Assembly: GCF_030866825.1 (NCBI RefSeq)
Contig: NZ_CP133020.1
Location: forward strand, 3,534,001-3,598,000
Direction: 5' to 3'
Source of the DNA: Rathayibacter sp. SW19
Lineage (GTDB): Bacteria; Actinomycetota; Actinomycetes; Actinomycetales; Microbacteriaceae
Length of the DNA stretch: 64,000 bases
The notes under the pieces were generated by a model that was not told the origin of the DNA, searched no databases, and saw nothing but the letters and a program-made list of their open reading frames with translations. Positions 23,303 to 32,059 of the stretch are shown here, in pieces. Every line of letters begins with the position of its first letter. Position 1 is the stretch's first letter. A program made the position numbers and the translations under genes.

Positions 23303-25639
23303 ATGACCGACGTAGCACCCGCGCCCGAGCCGGTATCCGGGCACGTTCTGACATCCGAGCCAGGCCTGCGCGCCCAGGCGGAGGAGGTTCTGCGCACGCT
23401 GGTCGGCTCACCGGAGGCCGCCTTCCACGACGGGCAATTCGAGGCGATCGACGCGCTCGTCACCGATCGGCGGCGGGCACTCGTCGTGCAACGCACAGGC
23501 TGGGGCAAGTCGGCGGTGTACTTCGTCGCAACACTGCTGTTACGGCGGCGGGGCGCCGGACCGAGCGTGATCGTCTCGCCACTGCTGGCGCTGATGCGCG
23601 ATCAGGTCGCCGCAGCCGCCCGCGCCGGTGTGCGCGCCGTGTCGATCAACTCCGCCAACGCGACGGAATGGGGTCGCGCTCGGGCCGCGCTCGATGCCGA
23701 CGACGTCGACGTGCTGCTCGTCTCGCCCGAACGCCTGAACAACCCGACATTCCGCGAAGAACAGCTGCCCACCCTGATCGCGCGCATGGGCATGCTGGTC
23801 ATCGATGAGGCGCACTGCATTTCGGACTGGGGTCACGACTTCCGTCCCGACTACCGCCGGTTGCGCGAACTCGTCATGACTCTTCCTGCTGGCGTACCCG
23901 TGCTCGCAACCACCGCTACTGCCAACTCTCGCGTGGTGACGGATGTCGCGGAGCAGTTGGGGGCGAGCGCGCAGCACAGTGCAGCGGATGCTGTGCTCAC
24001 CATTCGCGGTTCCCTCGCCCGAGAATCGCTTCGGCTCGGCGTGCTGCGGCTGCGCGAGCCGGGAGCGCGGCTCGCCTGGCTGATTTCGCATCTGAACGAA
24101 CTGCCTGGCAGCGGAATCATCTACACCTTGACGGTGTCCGCTGCGGAAGACACCGCGACCGTGTTGAGGGACGCCGGGTACAACGTGCGCGCCTACACAG
24201 GCCGCACGGAACCGACCGAGCGAGAGGAGGCGGAAACGGCGCTCAAACAAAACGAGGTCAAAGCACTCGTTGCCACGAGCGCACTCGGCATGGGCTTTGA
24301 CAAGCCCGATCTGGGCTTCGTCATCCATCTCGGGGCGCCGTCTTCGCCGGTCGCCTACTACCAACAGGTCGGCCGTGCGGGGCGTGCGACCGATCATGCC
24401 GACGTGCTGCTGATGCCCGGCGATGAAGATCCGGCGATCTGGGCGTACTTCGCCACAGCGTCGATGCCAAGCCGCGAGCGCGTCACACAGGTGCTCCAGG
24501 CTCTGAATGCTGCCTCAGGAGCGCTTTCGACGGCGGCGCTGGAGACCCGGGTGAACCTCAAGCGCAACACGCTCGAACTGCTGCTCAAAGTGCTCGATGT
24601 CGATGGCGCTGTGCGGCGGGTGCGCGGCGGCTGGGAGTCCACAGGCGTCCCATGGGACTACGACGAGGAGCGCTACACCCGGATTGCGCAGGCACGAAGC
24701 GCGGAGGCGGCCGCAATGCTCGAATACGAGCAGATCGACGGGTGCCGTATGGAGTTTCTGCAACGCGCACTCGATGATCCGGATGCCCGGCCGTGCGGTC
24801 GCTGCGACCGTTGCGCCGGTGTCTGGTATCCCGAGGACGTTGCCGCGGATGCGCTGGGCACGGCCACGAACGCACTCGAGAGGGTGGGCGTCGAGCTCGC
24901 ACCGCGCTCGCTGTGGCCGAGTGGAATGGCCGCCCTCGGCATCCGGGTGTCCGGAAAGATTCCCGTGGCCGAGAATTTCGTCACCGGGCGCTCGCTGGCC
25001 CGCCTGACCGATCTCGGCTGGGGCAATCGACTGCGAGCGCTGTTCGCGCCGCGGGCCGACAGCGACTCCGCCGACAGCCACTCCGCCGACCGCGACTCAG
25101 CCGACAGCGGCTCCACCGACAACGCGACCGCGGACGCCCCGATCGACGAGGCACTGCTGAACGCGTGCGCCCGCGCGCTCGGCGAGTGGAACTGGGCGAC
25201 GCGGCCGATAGCTGTCGTATCCGTGCCGTCACGCAGCCGCCCACAACTCGTCGGCTCGCTTGCAGCAGGACTCGCCGCACTCGGCAGACTGCCCTACCTC
25301 GGCTCGCTCGAACCGGCCGCAGGAGGGCCGAGCGGCGGCCCGGGCGGCAACAGCGCTTATCGGCTCGCGTCCGTGTGGGAACGCCTCATCGTTCCAAACG
25401 GGATGCGCGCGGCGCTGGCAGCCATCAATGCGACGCCGGCCGCTCGGAGTGACCTACTCGAGCCACCCCGACCTGATTCCGCCGATCTCCTGGTTGGATT
25501 CGTGCCAACGGAGCCACCGGGACCGGTGCTGCTCATCGATGACCTCGCAGACAGCAGATGGACGCTGACCATCGCCGCACGCGCCCTGCGCGACGCCGGA
25601 TCCGGACCCGTGCTCCCCTTCACGCTTGCCCAACGCTGA
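23303..25639 (+). CDS. RecQ-family DNA helicase with C-terminal phosphoribosyltransferase-like domain
   Basis: This 778-residue superfamily 2 helicase has motif I QRTGWGKSAVYF, motif II VIDEAHCISDWGHDFRPDYRR, motif III ATTATAN, and a second RecA lobe ending YYQQVGRAGRATDHA. A zinc-binding cluster follows near residues 475-505 (CRMEFLQ ... PCGRCDRC). A linker of Asp-Ser-Ala repeats lies at about 582-608. Residues 615-778 resemble a phosphoribosyltransferase fold: VLLIDDLADSRWTLTIAARA matches the PRPP-binding loop region. A typical RQC/HRDC tail is not apparent. Such fusions occur in actinobacteria. It probably unwinds recombination or repair intermediates; the role of the added domain is unknown. 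Confidence 0.88.
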   Translation: MTDVAPAPEPVSGHVLTSEPGLRAQAEEVLRTLVGSPEAAFHDGQFEAIDALVTDRRRALVVQRTGWGKSAVYFVATLLLRRRGAGPSVIVSPLLALMRDQVAAAARAGVRAVSINSANATEWGRARAALDADDVDVLLVSPERLNNPTFREEQLPTLIARMGMLVIDEAHCISDWGHDFRPDYRRLRELVMTLPAGVPVLATTATANSRVVTDVAEQLGASAQHSAADAVLTIRGSLARESLRLGVLRLREPGARLAWLISHLNELPGSGIIYTLTVSAAEDTATVLRDAGYNVRAYTGRTEPTEREEAETALKQNEVKALVATSALGMGFDKPDLGFVIHLGAPSSPVAYYQQVGRAGRATDHADVLLMPGDEDPAIWAYFATASMPSRERVTQVLQALNAASGALSTAALETRVNLKRNTLELLLKVLDVDGAVRRVRGGWESTGVPWDYDEERYTRIAQARSAEAAAMLEYEQIDGCRMEFLQRALDDPDARPCGRCDRCAGVWYPEDVAADALGTATNALERVGVELAPRSLWPSGMAALGIRVSGKIPVAENFVTGRSLARLTDLGWGNRLRALFAPRADSDSADSHSADRDSADSGSTDNATADAPIDEALLNACARALGEWNWATRPIAVVSVPSRSRPQLVGSLAAGLAALGRLPYLGSLEPAAGGPSGGPGGNSAYRLASVWERLIVPNGMRAALAAINATPAARSDLLEPPRPDSADLLVGFVPTEPPGPVLLIDDLADSRWTLTIAARALRDAGSGPVLPFTLAQR

Positions 25640-25704
25640 CAGCACGCGCTGCGAGCACGCTGGGTTCCCAGCAAGCCCATATCTCACGACGTCTACGCTA
25701 ACTT

Positions 25705-25721
25705 TGCATGCCCTGCAAAAT
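25705..25721. promoter_or_regulatory. Palindrome upstream of the ABC export operon
   Basis: TTTGCA-TGCCC-TGCAAA is a perfect 6-bp inverted repeat, 66 bp upstream of the ABC ATPase gene. TAACTT just before it could be a -10. It is a candidate operator for the TetR regulator at the end of the same operon (27793). TTGCA and TGCAA half-sites recur at 28434-28480, after that regulator. Confidence 0.5.
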
Positions 25722-25786
25722 TCACAGCGCGGGCATCTGTGCAGACATCCGCACGCAAATCAGTCTGAAAGAAGACAACCTCGAGC

Positions 25787-26482
25787 ATGAACTCCCCCAT
25801 TCTTGCTGCACGCGACATCCGAAAGTCATATGGTCGCGGTTCCAATCGCTTCGATGCGCTCAAGGGCGTGTCCCTCGAGATCAATGCAGGCGAATCCATC
25901 GCGATCGTCGGAAAGAGCGGGTCGGGCAAATCGACGCTCATGCACCTGCTGGCACTACTCGACGGCCCTGACGGCGGAACGGTGCTCGTCGACGGCTCCG
26001 ACTCGAGCGCTCTGCGTGCTGCGGAGGTGAATCGGTTGCGCAACCGCGACTTCGGCTTCGTCTTCCAGCAGTTCTTTCTCACTGCCAACGCCTCCGTGCT
26101 CGACAATGTGGTGCTTCCGCTGAAAATCGCCGGAATCGCTCCAAAGGAACGCAAGGCTCGCGGGATGGCTGCGCTTGAGCAACTCGAATTAGGCGACAAG
26201 GCAAAGAACAAGGCGGGGAACCTGTCGGGCGGGCAGAAACAGCGCGCCGTGATCGCGCGCGCACTCGTGAACAATCCCAAGGTGATCTTCGCCGACGAAC
26301 CGACCGGCAACCTCGACAGCGTGACAGGAAAGATCGTCGAGGACATCCTGTTCTCACTGAACAGCGAGAAAGGGATCACGCTCATCTTGGTCACCCACGA
26401 TCAGGCGTTGGCGGCGCGCTGCGACCGACAACTCTTCATCCACGACGGCCTCGAAGAGACCGAAGCGGAGCGCATCTCATGA
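25787..26482 (+). CDS. ABC transporter ATP-binding protein (MacB/LolD-like)
   Basis: This 231-residue ATPase drives the membrane partner encoded next. Walker A GKSGSGKSTL, Q-loop FVFQQFFLTAN, signature LSGGQKQRAVIARAL, Walker B VIFADEPTGNLDS and the H-loop THDQ are all intact. The EPTGNLDS Walker B is typical of the mechanotransmission (MacB/LolD/FtsE) group, which moves substrates from the outer face of the membrane or extrudes peptides. The stop overlaps the permease start by 4 nt. Probably controlled by the TetR protein at 27793. Confidence 0.92.
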   Translation: MNSPILAARDIRKSYGRGSNRFDALKGVSLEINAGESIAIVGKSGSGKSTLMHLLALLDGPDGGTVLVDGSDSSALRAAEVNRLRNRDFGFVFQQFFLTANASVLDNVVLPLKIAGIAPKERKARGMAALEQLELGDKAKNKAGNLSGGQKQRAVIARALVNNPKVIFADEPTGNLDSVTGKIVEDILFSLNSEKGITLILVTHDQALAARCDRQLFIHDGLEETEAERIS

Positions 26483-27783
26483 AATTCGTCGACATCGTGA
26501 GAACGGCCATCGGCAACAGCTTCCGCAGCAAACTGCGCACGACCCTCACCGTCATCGCCATCTTCATCGGCGCATTCACGCTGACGATCACGAGCGCGAT
26601 CGGTGCGGGAGTCTCCAGCTACATCAACACTCAGGTCGCGTCGATCGGCGCAGCCAACGTGTTGACGGTCACGAAAACGGCAGCCGCGACGAAACCGGAT
26701 GCCGGCCCCGCCAAATACGACCCAAGCAAAGTCAGCGGATCCGGCGGTTTCGGCGGCGGGGCAGCAGCCGCCGGGATCAGCGTTGCCACACTCGACTCGA
26801 GCGACGTCAAGACGATCGCGGCAATCCCCGGCATCCTCGATGTGAACCCGCTGGTTCAAGTGTCACCGGATTACGTACAAAGCGCCACCAGCGGCAAATA
26901 TCAGGTGACTGTCAATCAGACGGCAGCGTTCACGAAGGCGGATCTGGCGGCGGGCAGTCAGCTGGATTCAGGCGGCGGCACGAACCAGGTTCTTCTGCCG
27001 ATCAGCTACCTCGGCAGTCTGGGATTCGCCACTGCAAACGATGCCATCGGTCACACCCTTACGTTCGGCGTCACGGACTACCTCGGCACACAGCACCAGG
27101 TCACGGCAACAGTGGCCGGCGTTCAGAATACGACACTGATCGGCGGAGGACTCGGTTTCAACCAGCACCTGACCGATGCGCTTCACACCGTGCAGACCAC
27201 CGGGAGGCCGGCGGCGAAGACGACCGGTTACGCCGTCGCCACCGCACACATCGCGAGCAACGCCACAACAGCCCAGATCGACGCGATCAAGAAGGATCTG
27301 CATGCCAAGGGCTTCACCGCCCAGACAGTAGCCGACCAGATCGGCTCCTTCGAGACGGTGATCAACGGCATCATCGGTGTGCTCGACGCTTTCGCAATCA
27401 TCGCCCTCGTCGCAGCAGGCTTCGGCATCATCAACACGCTGCTGATGAGCGTGCAGGAGCGCACCCGCGAGATCGGCTTGATGAAAGCAATGGGCATGAG
27501 CGGAAGCAAGGTCTACGCGCTTTTCAGCACAGAGGCGGTGTTCATCGGATTCCTCGGCAGCGCGATCGGCGCGGCGGTGGCGATCGGGCTGGGCTCCCTC
27601 GTCAGCTCGGCGCTCTCACGCACCGTGCTGTCCGGGCTGCCCGGTTTGCATGTCATGCTGTTCACACCGGGTTCGATCGCCGTGATCATCGGCGTCGTCA
27701 TGGTGATCGCATTCCTGGCGGGAACGCTGCCCGCGCGCCGCGCCGCGCGCCAGAACCCGATTGATGCGTTGCGTTACGAATGA
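26479..27783 (+). CDS. MacB/FtsX-type ABC permease
   Basis: This 434-residue membrane protein has the MacB topology: an N-terminal helix (LRTTLTVIAIFIGAFTLTI), a large extracytoplasmic MacB_PCD domain (residues about 45-300, with a Gly/Ala-rich loop SGSGGFGGGAAAAG) and three C-terminal helices carrying the FtsX motif (MSVQERTREIGLMKAMGMS). It partners the preceding ATPase. In Gram-positives such pairs export or detoxify antimicrobial peptides or lipids; the substrate is unknown. Confidence 0.9.
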   Translation: MKFVDIVRTAIGNSFRSKLRTTLTVIAIFIGAFTLTITSAIGAGVSSYINTQVASIGAANVLTVTKTAAATKPDAGPAKYDPSKVSGSGGFGGGAAAAGISVATLDSSDVKTIAAIPGILDVNPLVQVSPDYVQSATSGKYQVTVNQTAAFTKADLAAGSQLDSGGGTNQVLLPISYLGSLGFATANDAIGHTLTFGVTDYLGTQHQVTATVAGVQNTTLIGGGLGFNQHLTDALHTVQTTGRPAAKTTGYAVATAHIASNATTAQIDAIKKDLHAKGFTAQTVADQIGSFETVINGIIGVLDAFAIIALVAAGFGIINTLLMSVQERTREIGLMKAMGMSGSKVYALFSTEAVFIGFLGSAIGAAVAIGLGSLVSSALSRTVLSGLPGLHVMLFTPGSIAVIIGVVMVIAFLAGTLPARRAARQNPIDALRYE

Positions 27784-27792
27784 GGAGATGGC

Positions 27793-28425
27793 ATGGCCGA
27801 CTCGGAACAGCCCGAAACCGGCTTCCGTGAGCGCAAGCGTGCATCAGCACGTTTGGCGCTGGAGCGCGTTGCGCTCGAACTCGGCCACGCTCACGGGTAT
27901 GAAAACACCACCATCGAGATGATCTGCGAGGCAGGCCAGATCTCGCAGCGCACGTTCTTCAACTACTTCGGATCGAAGGAGGGCGTCTTTCTGGGGGCGC
28001 TTCCAGCCACCCCGTCAGACGAAGACGTCGCCCGGTTTCTCACGGGGGGCGGTGAAAACCTTCTGAGCGATCTGGTCACCGTGATCACCGCCGCCATCGT
28101 CGACCAGGAACTCGACATCGAACTCATGACGTCACGACGTGAGCTGATCATGGCCACCCCCGAGTTGAGCAAGGCGCTGATGGCCCGGATGACGGATGCT
28201 GAAGACCAATTCGTCGCTCTCGTGCTCCGACGCTTCGCACGTGAAGGCCGGGTCGGCAGTGAGACGGAACTCGACGACGAAGCGCGCATGTTCACCGCGC
28301 TTGCAACCGGCGTGCTGCACTTCGCCATGCGCAAGTGGGCGATGAGTCAGCACACCAGCACCCCGAGCGACGTACTTGGCGCAGCGATCGCGCTCGTGCA
28401 ACGTGTGACCTCACCGTTGCATTAG
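27793..28425 (+). CDS. TetR family regulator of the ABC export operon
   Basis: This 210-residue protein has the TetR HTH at residues 15-60: RASARLALERVALELGHAHGYENTTIEMICEAGQISQRTFFNYFGSKEG is contiguous and complete. The C-terminal ligand domain is divergent, as usual. It starts 9 nt after the permease stop, so it belongs to the same operon and likely represses it. The palindrome TTTGCA/TGCAAA upstream of the ABC genes is the probable site. Ligand unknown, presumably the transported compound. Confidence 0.9.
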   Translation: MADSEQPETGFRERKRASARLALERVALELGHAHGYENTTIEMICEAGQISQRTFFNYFGSKEGVFLGALPATPSDEDVARFLTGGGENLLSDLVTVITAAIVDQELDIELMTSRRELIMATPELSKALMARMTDAEDQFVALVLRRFAREGRVGSETELDDEARMFTALATGVLHFAMRKWAMSQHTSTPSDVLGAAIALVQRVTSPLH

Positions 28426-28474
28426 TGTAAGCTTGCATTTGCGCATCTCTGCAGCGAGTGCAATAATTTAGCTT

Positions 28475-28627
28475 GTGCAACAGACAATCGCCCCAACGCT
28501 TCGCGATCGGAAACGCGCAGAGGCCCGTGCGCAGTTGAAAGCGGCTGCACTCGAGCTCGTGCTGCGTGACGGCTTGGACGGCGCAACGATCGACGCGATC
28601 GGCGAACGTGCCTTCGTGTCATGTTGA
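28475..28627 (+). pseudogene. Truncated TetR regulator (N-terminal remnant)
   Basis: From a GTG at 28475, 50 codons read LRDRKRAEARAQLKAAALEL and DGLDGATIDAIGERA, an unmistakable TetR N-terminus. The frame then reads FVSC and stops where intact proteins continue GVS-RTFFNYF. The recognition helix and the whole ligand domain are missing. It lies 45 bp before the DHA2 transporter, the usual place for that transporter's repressor, so the original regulator has been lost by deletion. Confidence 0.75.
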
Positions 28628-28672
28628 AACACGAGCTGTCACGCTCGTCAGAGAGGTAATCCAGAAACTCCA

Positions 28673-30394
28673 ATGACTCAGACACAGTCCCTTCCGGCAT
28701 CCACGGACGCCACACCGACAAGCAAACGCAGCATCCTGCTGGTGTTCGCAGGCCTCATGGTCACGATGCTGCTTGCTTCCCTTGACCAGACCATTTTCAG
28801 CACGGCACTACCGACGATCGTCGGCGAGCTGCACGGTGTGAACGAGATGGTGTGGGTCATCACGATCTACATTCTTGCTTCAACCATCATGCTGCCGATC
28901 TATGGCAAGGTCGGCGACCTGATCGGGCGTAAAGGCCTGTTCATCTTCGCGATCGGCCTCTTCATCGTCGGCTCGATCATCGGCGGCTGGGCCGGCGACA
29001 TGACCTGGCTGATCATCGGCCGGGCCGTTCAAGGCCTCGGTGGCGGCGGGTTGATGATCCTCTCTCAGGCGATCATCGCCGACGTGGTTCCGGCGCGCGA
29101 ACGTGGCCGGTACATGGGAATCATGGGCGGCGTATTCGCCCTGTCCTCCGTCGCCGGCCCGTTGCTCGGTGGCTGGTTCACCGACGGCATCGGCTGGCGC
29201 TGGGGTCTGTGGATGAACATCCCGCTCGGCATCCTCGCGATCATCTCCGCCGTGTTCTTCCTGCGCCTGTCCAAGAAGCCGAAGCGCAAGGCGTCGTTCG
29301 ACGTCTATGGCATGGCGCTGTTGGCCATCGCGTCCACCTGTCTTGTGCTGGTCACCACTCTCGGTGGCACCACGGTCAACGGAGTGAAATTCGACTGGAA
29401 TTCCCCGCAGATCATTCTTCTGATCGCCGCCACCATCGTCGCAGCGATCCTGTTCGTGTTCGTAGAACGCCGCGTGTCCGAACCGGTCATGCCGCTGTAT
29501 CTGTTCAAGGAACGCAACTTCAACCTGACCACGGTTGCCGGTCTGATCATCGGAATCGCCATGTTCGGCACGCTCGCCTACCTGCCGACCTACCTGCAGA
29601 TGGTCACAGGAGCCAACGCGACGCAAGCCGGATTCCTGATGATCCCGATGATGGCTGCACTGCTGGTGAGTTCGATCGGTTCAGGCCAGATCGTCAGCAA
29701 GACCGGCCGCTACAAGTGGTCGCTCATCTCCGGAACGATCATCGTCGCCGGAGCGTTGATGCTGTTGTCCACGATGACGGCGGCCATCCCCGTGTATGTC
29801 ATCTGCCTGTACTTGGCGCTGATGGGCCTTGGGCTCGGACTGTGCATGCAGATCCTGGTACTGGTGGTGCAGAACACCTTCCCGAACAAACTGGTCGGCA
29901 CGGCTACCGCGTCGAACAACTACTTCCGTCAGATCGGGGCCTCGATCGGTTCCGCCGTTGTCGGCAGCCTGTTCGCCACGCGCCTGGTCAACCTGCTGAC
30001 CGAACGGATGCCCGCTGCGGCACAAGGCGCGACCGGTTCGACGAACGCCCTGACGCCGGCCGCTGTGAAAGAACTGCCGAAAGCTGTACGCGACATCATC
30101 ATCGGTTCGTACAACGACGCGTTGGCCCCTATCTTCCTGTTCATGGTGCCGTTGATCATCATCGCGGTGATTCTGCTCTGCTTCGTCAAAGAGGTTCCGC
30201 TGGCCACCACAATCGACCGCGAGATCGATCCGAACAGCCTGGAGACCAACGGCGCAGACGCCGTGCTGCTCGGGCGAGAATTCGAAGGCCAGGCGGCCAC
30301 CGAGCCGGGCGCAGAAGACGATGCATCGATCGCAGCCGGTTATTCATCGCCGACCGGTCGCGCAGTCGAAACCACGCAGCATCCGGTCGTATAG
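28673..30394 (+). CDS. DHA2-family MFS multidrug exporter (14 membrane segments)
   Basis: This 573-residue transporter of the EmrB/QacA type has motif LASLDQTIFSTALPTIVGEL in helix 1 (conserved Asp), GKVGDLIGRKGLFIFA (motif A), WLIIGRAVQGLGGGGLMILSQ (motif B) and SVAGPLLGGWFTDGIGWRWG (motif C of drug/H+ antiporters). About 14 hydrophobic segments are visible, with a polar C-terminal tail of about 60 residues. It is expected to extrude toxic hydrophobic compounds by proton antiport. The upstream TetR gene is truncated, so control may be lost or come from elsewhere. Confidence 0.93.
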   Translation: MTQTQSLPASTDATPTSKRSILLVFAGLMVTMLLASLDQTIFSTALPTIVGELHGVNEMVWVITIYILASTIMLPIYGKVGDLIGRKGLFIFAIGLFIVGSIIGGWAGDMTWLIIGRAVQGLGGGGLMILSQAIIADVVPARERGRYMGIMGGVFALSSVAGPLLGGWFTDGIGWRWGLWMNIPLGILAIISAVFFLRLSKKPKRKASFDVYGMALLAIASTCLVLVTTLGGTTVNGVKFDWNSPQIILLIAATIVAAILFVFVERRVSEPVMPLYLFKERNFNLTTVAGLIIGIAMFGTLAYLPTYLQMVTGANATQAGFLMIPMMAALLVSSIGSGQIVSKTGRYKWSLISGTIIVAGALMLLSTMTAAIPVYVICLYLALMGLGLGLCMQILVLVVQNTFPNKLVGTATASNNYFRQIGASIGSAVVGSLFATRLVNLLTERMPAAAQGATGSTNALTPAAVKELPKAVRDIIIGSYNDALAPIFLFMVPLIIIAVILLCFVKEVPLATTIDREIDPNSLETNGADAVLLGREFEGQAATEPGAEDDASIAAGYSSPTGRAVETTQHPVV

Positions 30395-30413
30395 CCGGTC
30401 GCGCAACCACGAC

Positions 30414-30447
30414 GAGGCCGCTGCCCTACCCGGCAGCGGCCTCTTCT
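30414..30447. terminator. Strong bidirectional intrinsic terminator
   Basis: GAGGCCGCTGCC (30414-30425) and GGCAGCGGCCTC (30432-30443) form a perfect 12-bp stem with a 6-nt loop, followed by TTCT. It ends the rightward MFS message and overlaps the last codons and stop of the leftward VOC gene. Confidence 0.8.
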
Positions 30448-30857
30448 GGTGCAGCGAAGATGTTCACCATCCAGCTAACTCCGAACCTGTCTGTGCACAT
30501 ACCGAACGTGTCGCCCCACATCGCCTTTTCCAACGGCATCGTGATCGTTGCGCCGTCGATCAGTGCGTTCCAGTACCCGCGCAACTCGGCTTCGTCCTCC
30601 CCGCTGAGCGAGATCGAATAATTGTTACCGGGCGTGTACTCCAGGCGTTTCGGTGTGTCCGCCCCGGCGAGATCGAGGCCGCCATCAGTTGACAGCATGC
30701 CGTGCATGATCAGTTGGGCTTCATCGGGATCCTCACTGGCATGGAAGTCGCCGAACGTGTTCAGGGTGAGCTCGCCGCCGAAGACTGTGTGATAAAACTC
30801 CAATGCTTCCCGCGCGTTGTCGCGAAAGCTGAGGTACGGATTGAGGCGAGTGACCAT
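30426..30857 (-). CDS. VOC family protein (PhnB-like)
   Basis: This 143-residue protein has two babab modules of the vicinal-oxygen-chelate/glyoxalase superfamily, PhnB subgroup. It begins MVTRLNPYLSFRDNAREAL and FYHTVFGGELTLNTFGDF, with the characteristic C-terminal WGDTFGMCTDRFGVSWMVN. GGGAGC precedes the ATG at 30857; a longer frame lacks homology-like sequence. PhnB-type proteins have no settled function despite the old name, and many bind or modify small ligands. The gene stands alone and converges on the MFS gene. Confidence 0.9.
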   Translation of the reverse strand: MVTRLNPYLSFRDNAREALEFYHTVFGGELTLNTFGDFHASEDPDEAQLIMHGMLSTDGGLDLAGADTPKRLEYTPGNNYSISLSGEDEAELRGYWNALIDGATITMPLEKAMWGDTFGMCTDRFGVSWMVNIFAAPEEAAAG

Positions 30858-31007
30858 GATCGATGCTCCCTGTTCGGTGCTCTCTGTTCGGTGCAGGTGC
30901 AGCGCCGCCGTGTCTGCGGGGCCGCCTGCTTCGTGTCGATTATGGCCCCGCCTGGGCTCAGGCGCGAGAGGCAATTCGGCTGAATTCGCCCCGCACCCAC
31001 CCTCAGC

Positions 31008-31082
31008 GCATTGACGTTGTGCGCATTCACCTTGTCAGCATTGACCTTGTCCGCATTCACCTTGTCAGCATTGACCTTGTCA
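31008..31082. repeat. 15-bp minisatellite, five copies
   Basis: Units at 31008, 31023, 31038, 31053 and 31068 alternate GCATTGACCTTGTCA/C and GCATTCACCTTGTCA; the first reads GCATTGACGTTGTGC. The array lies in the upstream region of the Fpg/Nei gene, ending 23 bp before the start. It reads as a five-residue repeat in several frames, but no gene there is convincing. Confidence 0.9.
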
Positions 31083-31105
31083 GGGGTCGGGCAGACACTG
31101 GAGGG

Positions 31106-31969
31106 GTGCCAGAGCTCCCCGAGATCCACGCCCTCGCCTCTGACCTGGGTGCCCGCCTGATCCGGCACACTCTCGAGAGGTTCGAACTCGTCTCATTCGC
31201 TGCGTTGAAGACCTTCGACCCGCCCGCCTCGGCACTTTCGGGTCGGGTCATCACAGGCGTTGCACATCACGGCAAGTTCCTCGATATCACGGTCGGCGAC
31301 CTGCACCTGATCGTCCATCTCGCGCGCGCCGGCTGGATCCGCTGGCGCGATGGGCCGCCTCCCCCGCCGACCGGGCGTCCGGGCAGAGGACCACTCGCCG
31401 CCCGGCTCATCCTTGAAGATGGGTCCGGTTTGAACATCACAGAGGCCGGCACGAAGAAATCGCTTGCAATCTGGATCGTCGCCGACCCGATCGAGGTGCC
31501 CGGCATTGCCCGCTTGGGGCCGGACCCGCTGGCCGACGACTTCACGCTCTCGGTATTCGCAGACATCCTTGCAGCAGCGGGGCGCGCCCAGATCAAAGGC
31601 GTCCTCCGCAATCAATCGGTGATCGCCGGTATCGGCAACGCCTACTCCGACGAGATCCTGCACGCCGCTCGGATGTCGCCGTTCAAGCCCGCTGCAATGC
31701 CACCGGATGACGCCTCCCGGCTTTTCGACGCACTCCAGGCAACGCTGCGGGCTGCGATCGCGCGCGCAGACGGCCTGGCGGCATCCGAATTGAAGCAGGA
31801 GAAGAAGTCGGGCATGCAGGTGCATGGCCGCGCGGGCGAATCGTGTCCGGTCTGCGGGGACACCGTGCGCCAGGTGATCTTCGCCGATTCGACGCTGCAG
31901 TATTGCCCGACCTGCCAGACCGGGGGCAAGCCGCTCGCGGACCGCGTGCTGTCACGCCTGTTGAAGTAA
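31106..31969 (+). CDS. Fpg/Nei-family DNA glycosylase
   Basis: This 287-residue bifunctional base-excision glycosylase/AP lyase starts at GTG. The N-terminus PELPEIHALAS places the catalytic Pro at residue 2 and Glu at 3, which fixes the start because Pro2 is the Schiff-base nucleophile after removal of Met. Further features are HHGKFLDI (Lys of the DNA-binding loop), the helix-two-turn-helix RNQSVIAGIGNAYSDEILHAA, and a C-terminal zinc finger, C-x2-C (CPVCGD) then C-x2-C (CPTCQTGG). It repairs oxidised purines or pyrimidines; which branch (Fpg or Nei) is not settled by eye. Confidence 0.92.
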   Translation: MPELPEIHALASDLGARLIRHTLERFELVSFAALKTFDPPASALSGRVITGVAHHGKFLDITVGDLHLIVHLARAGWIRWRDGPPPPPTGRPGRGPLAARLILEDGSGLNITEAGTKKSLAIWIVADPIEVPGIARLGPDPLADDFTLSVFADILAAAGRAQIKGVLRNQSVIAGIGNAYSDEILHAARMSPFKPAAMPPDDASRLFDALQATLRAAIARADGLAASELKQEKKSGMQVHGRAGESCPVCGDTVRQVIFADSTLQYCPTCQTGGKPLADRVLSRLLK

Positions 31970-32059
31970 TCGCTTCAACTCGGCGCTTGCACGCGTTGCC
32001 GCGTTCGGCCTAACGTGGAAGCGCTGTCACATTTTACTCAACGTTCATGCAGCGATCGC

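Noticed and set aside
29209..30621. 470-codon frame overlapping the DHA2 transporter
   Set aside because: Out-of-frame reading of a strong MFS gene; extreme Arg/His content.
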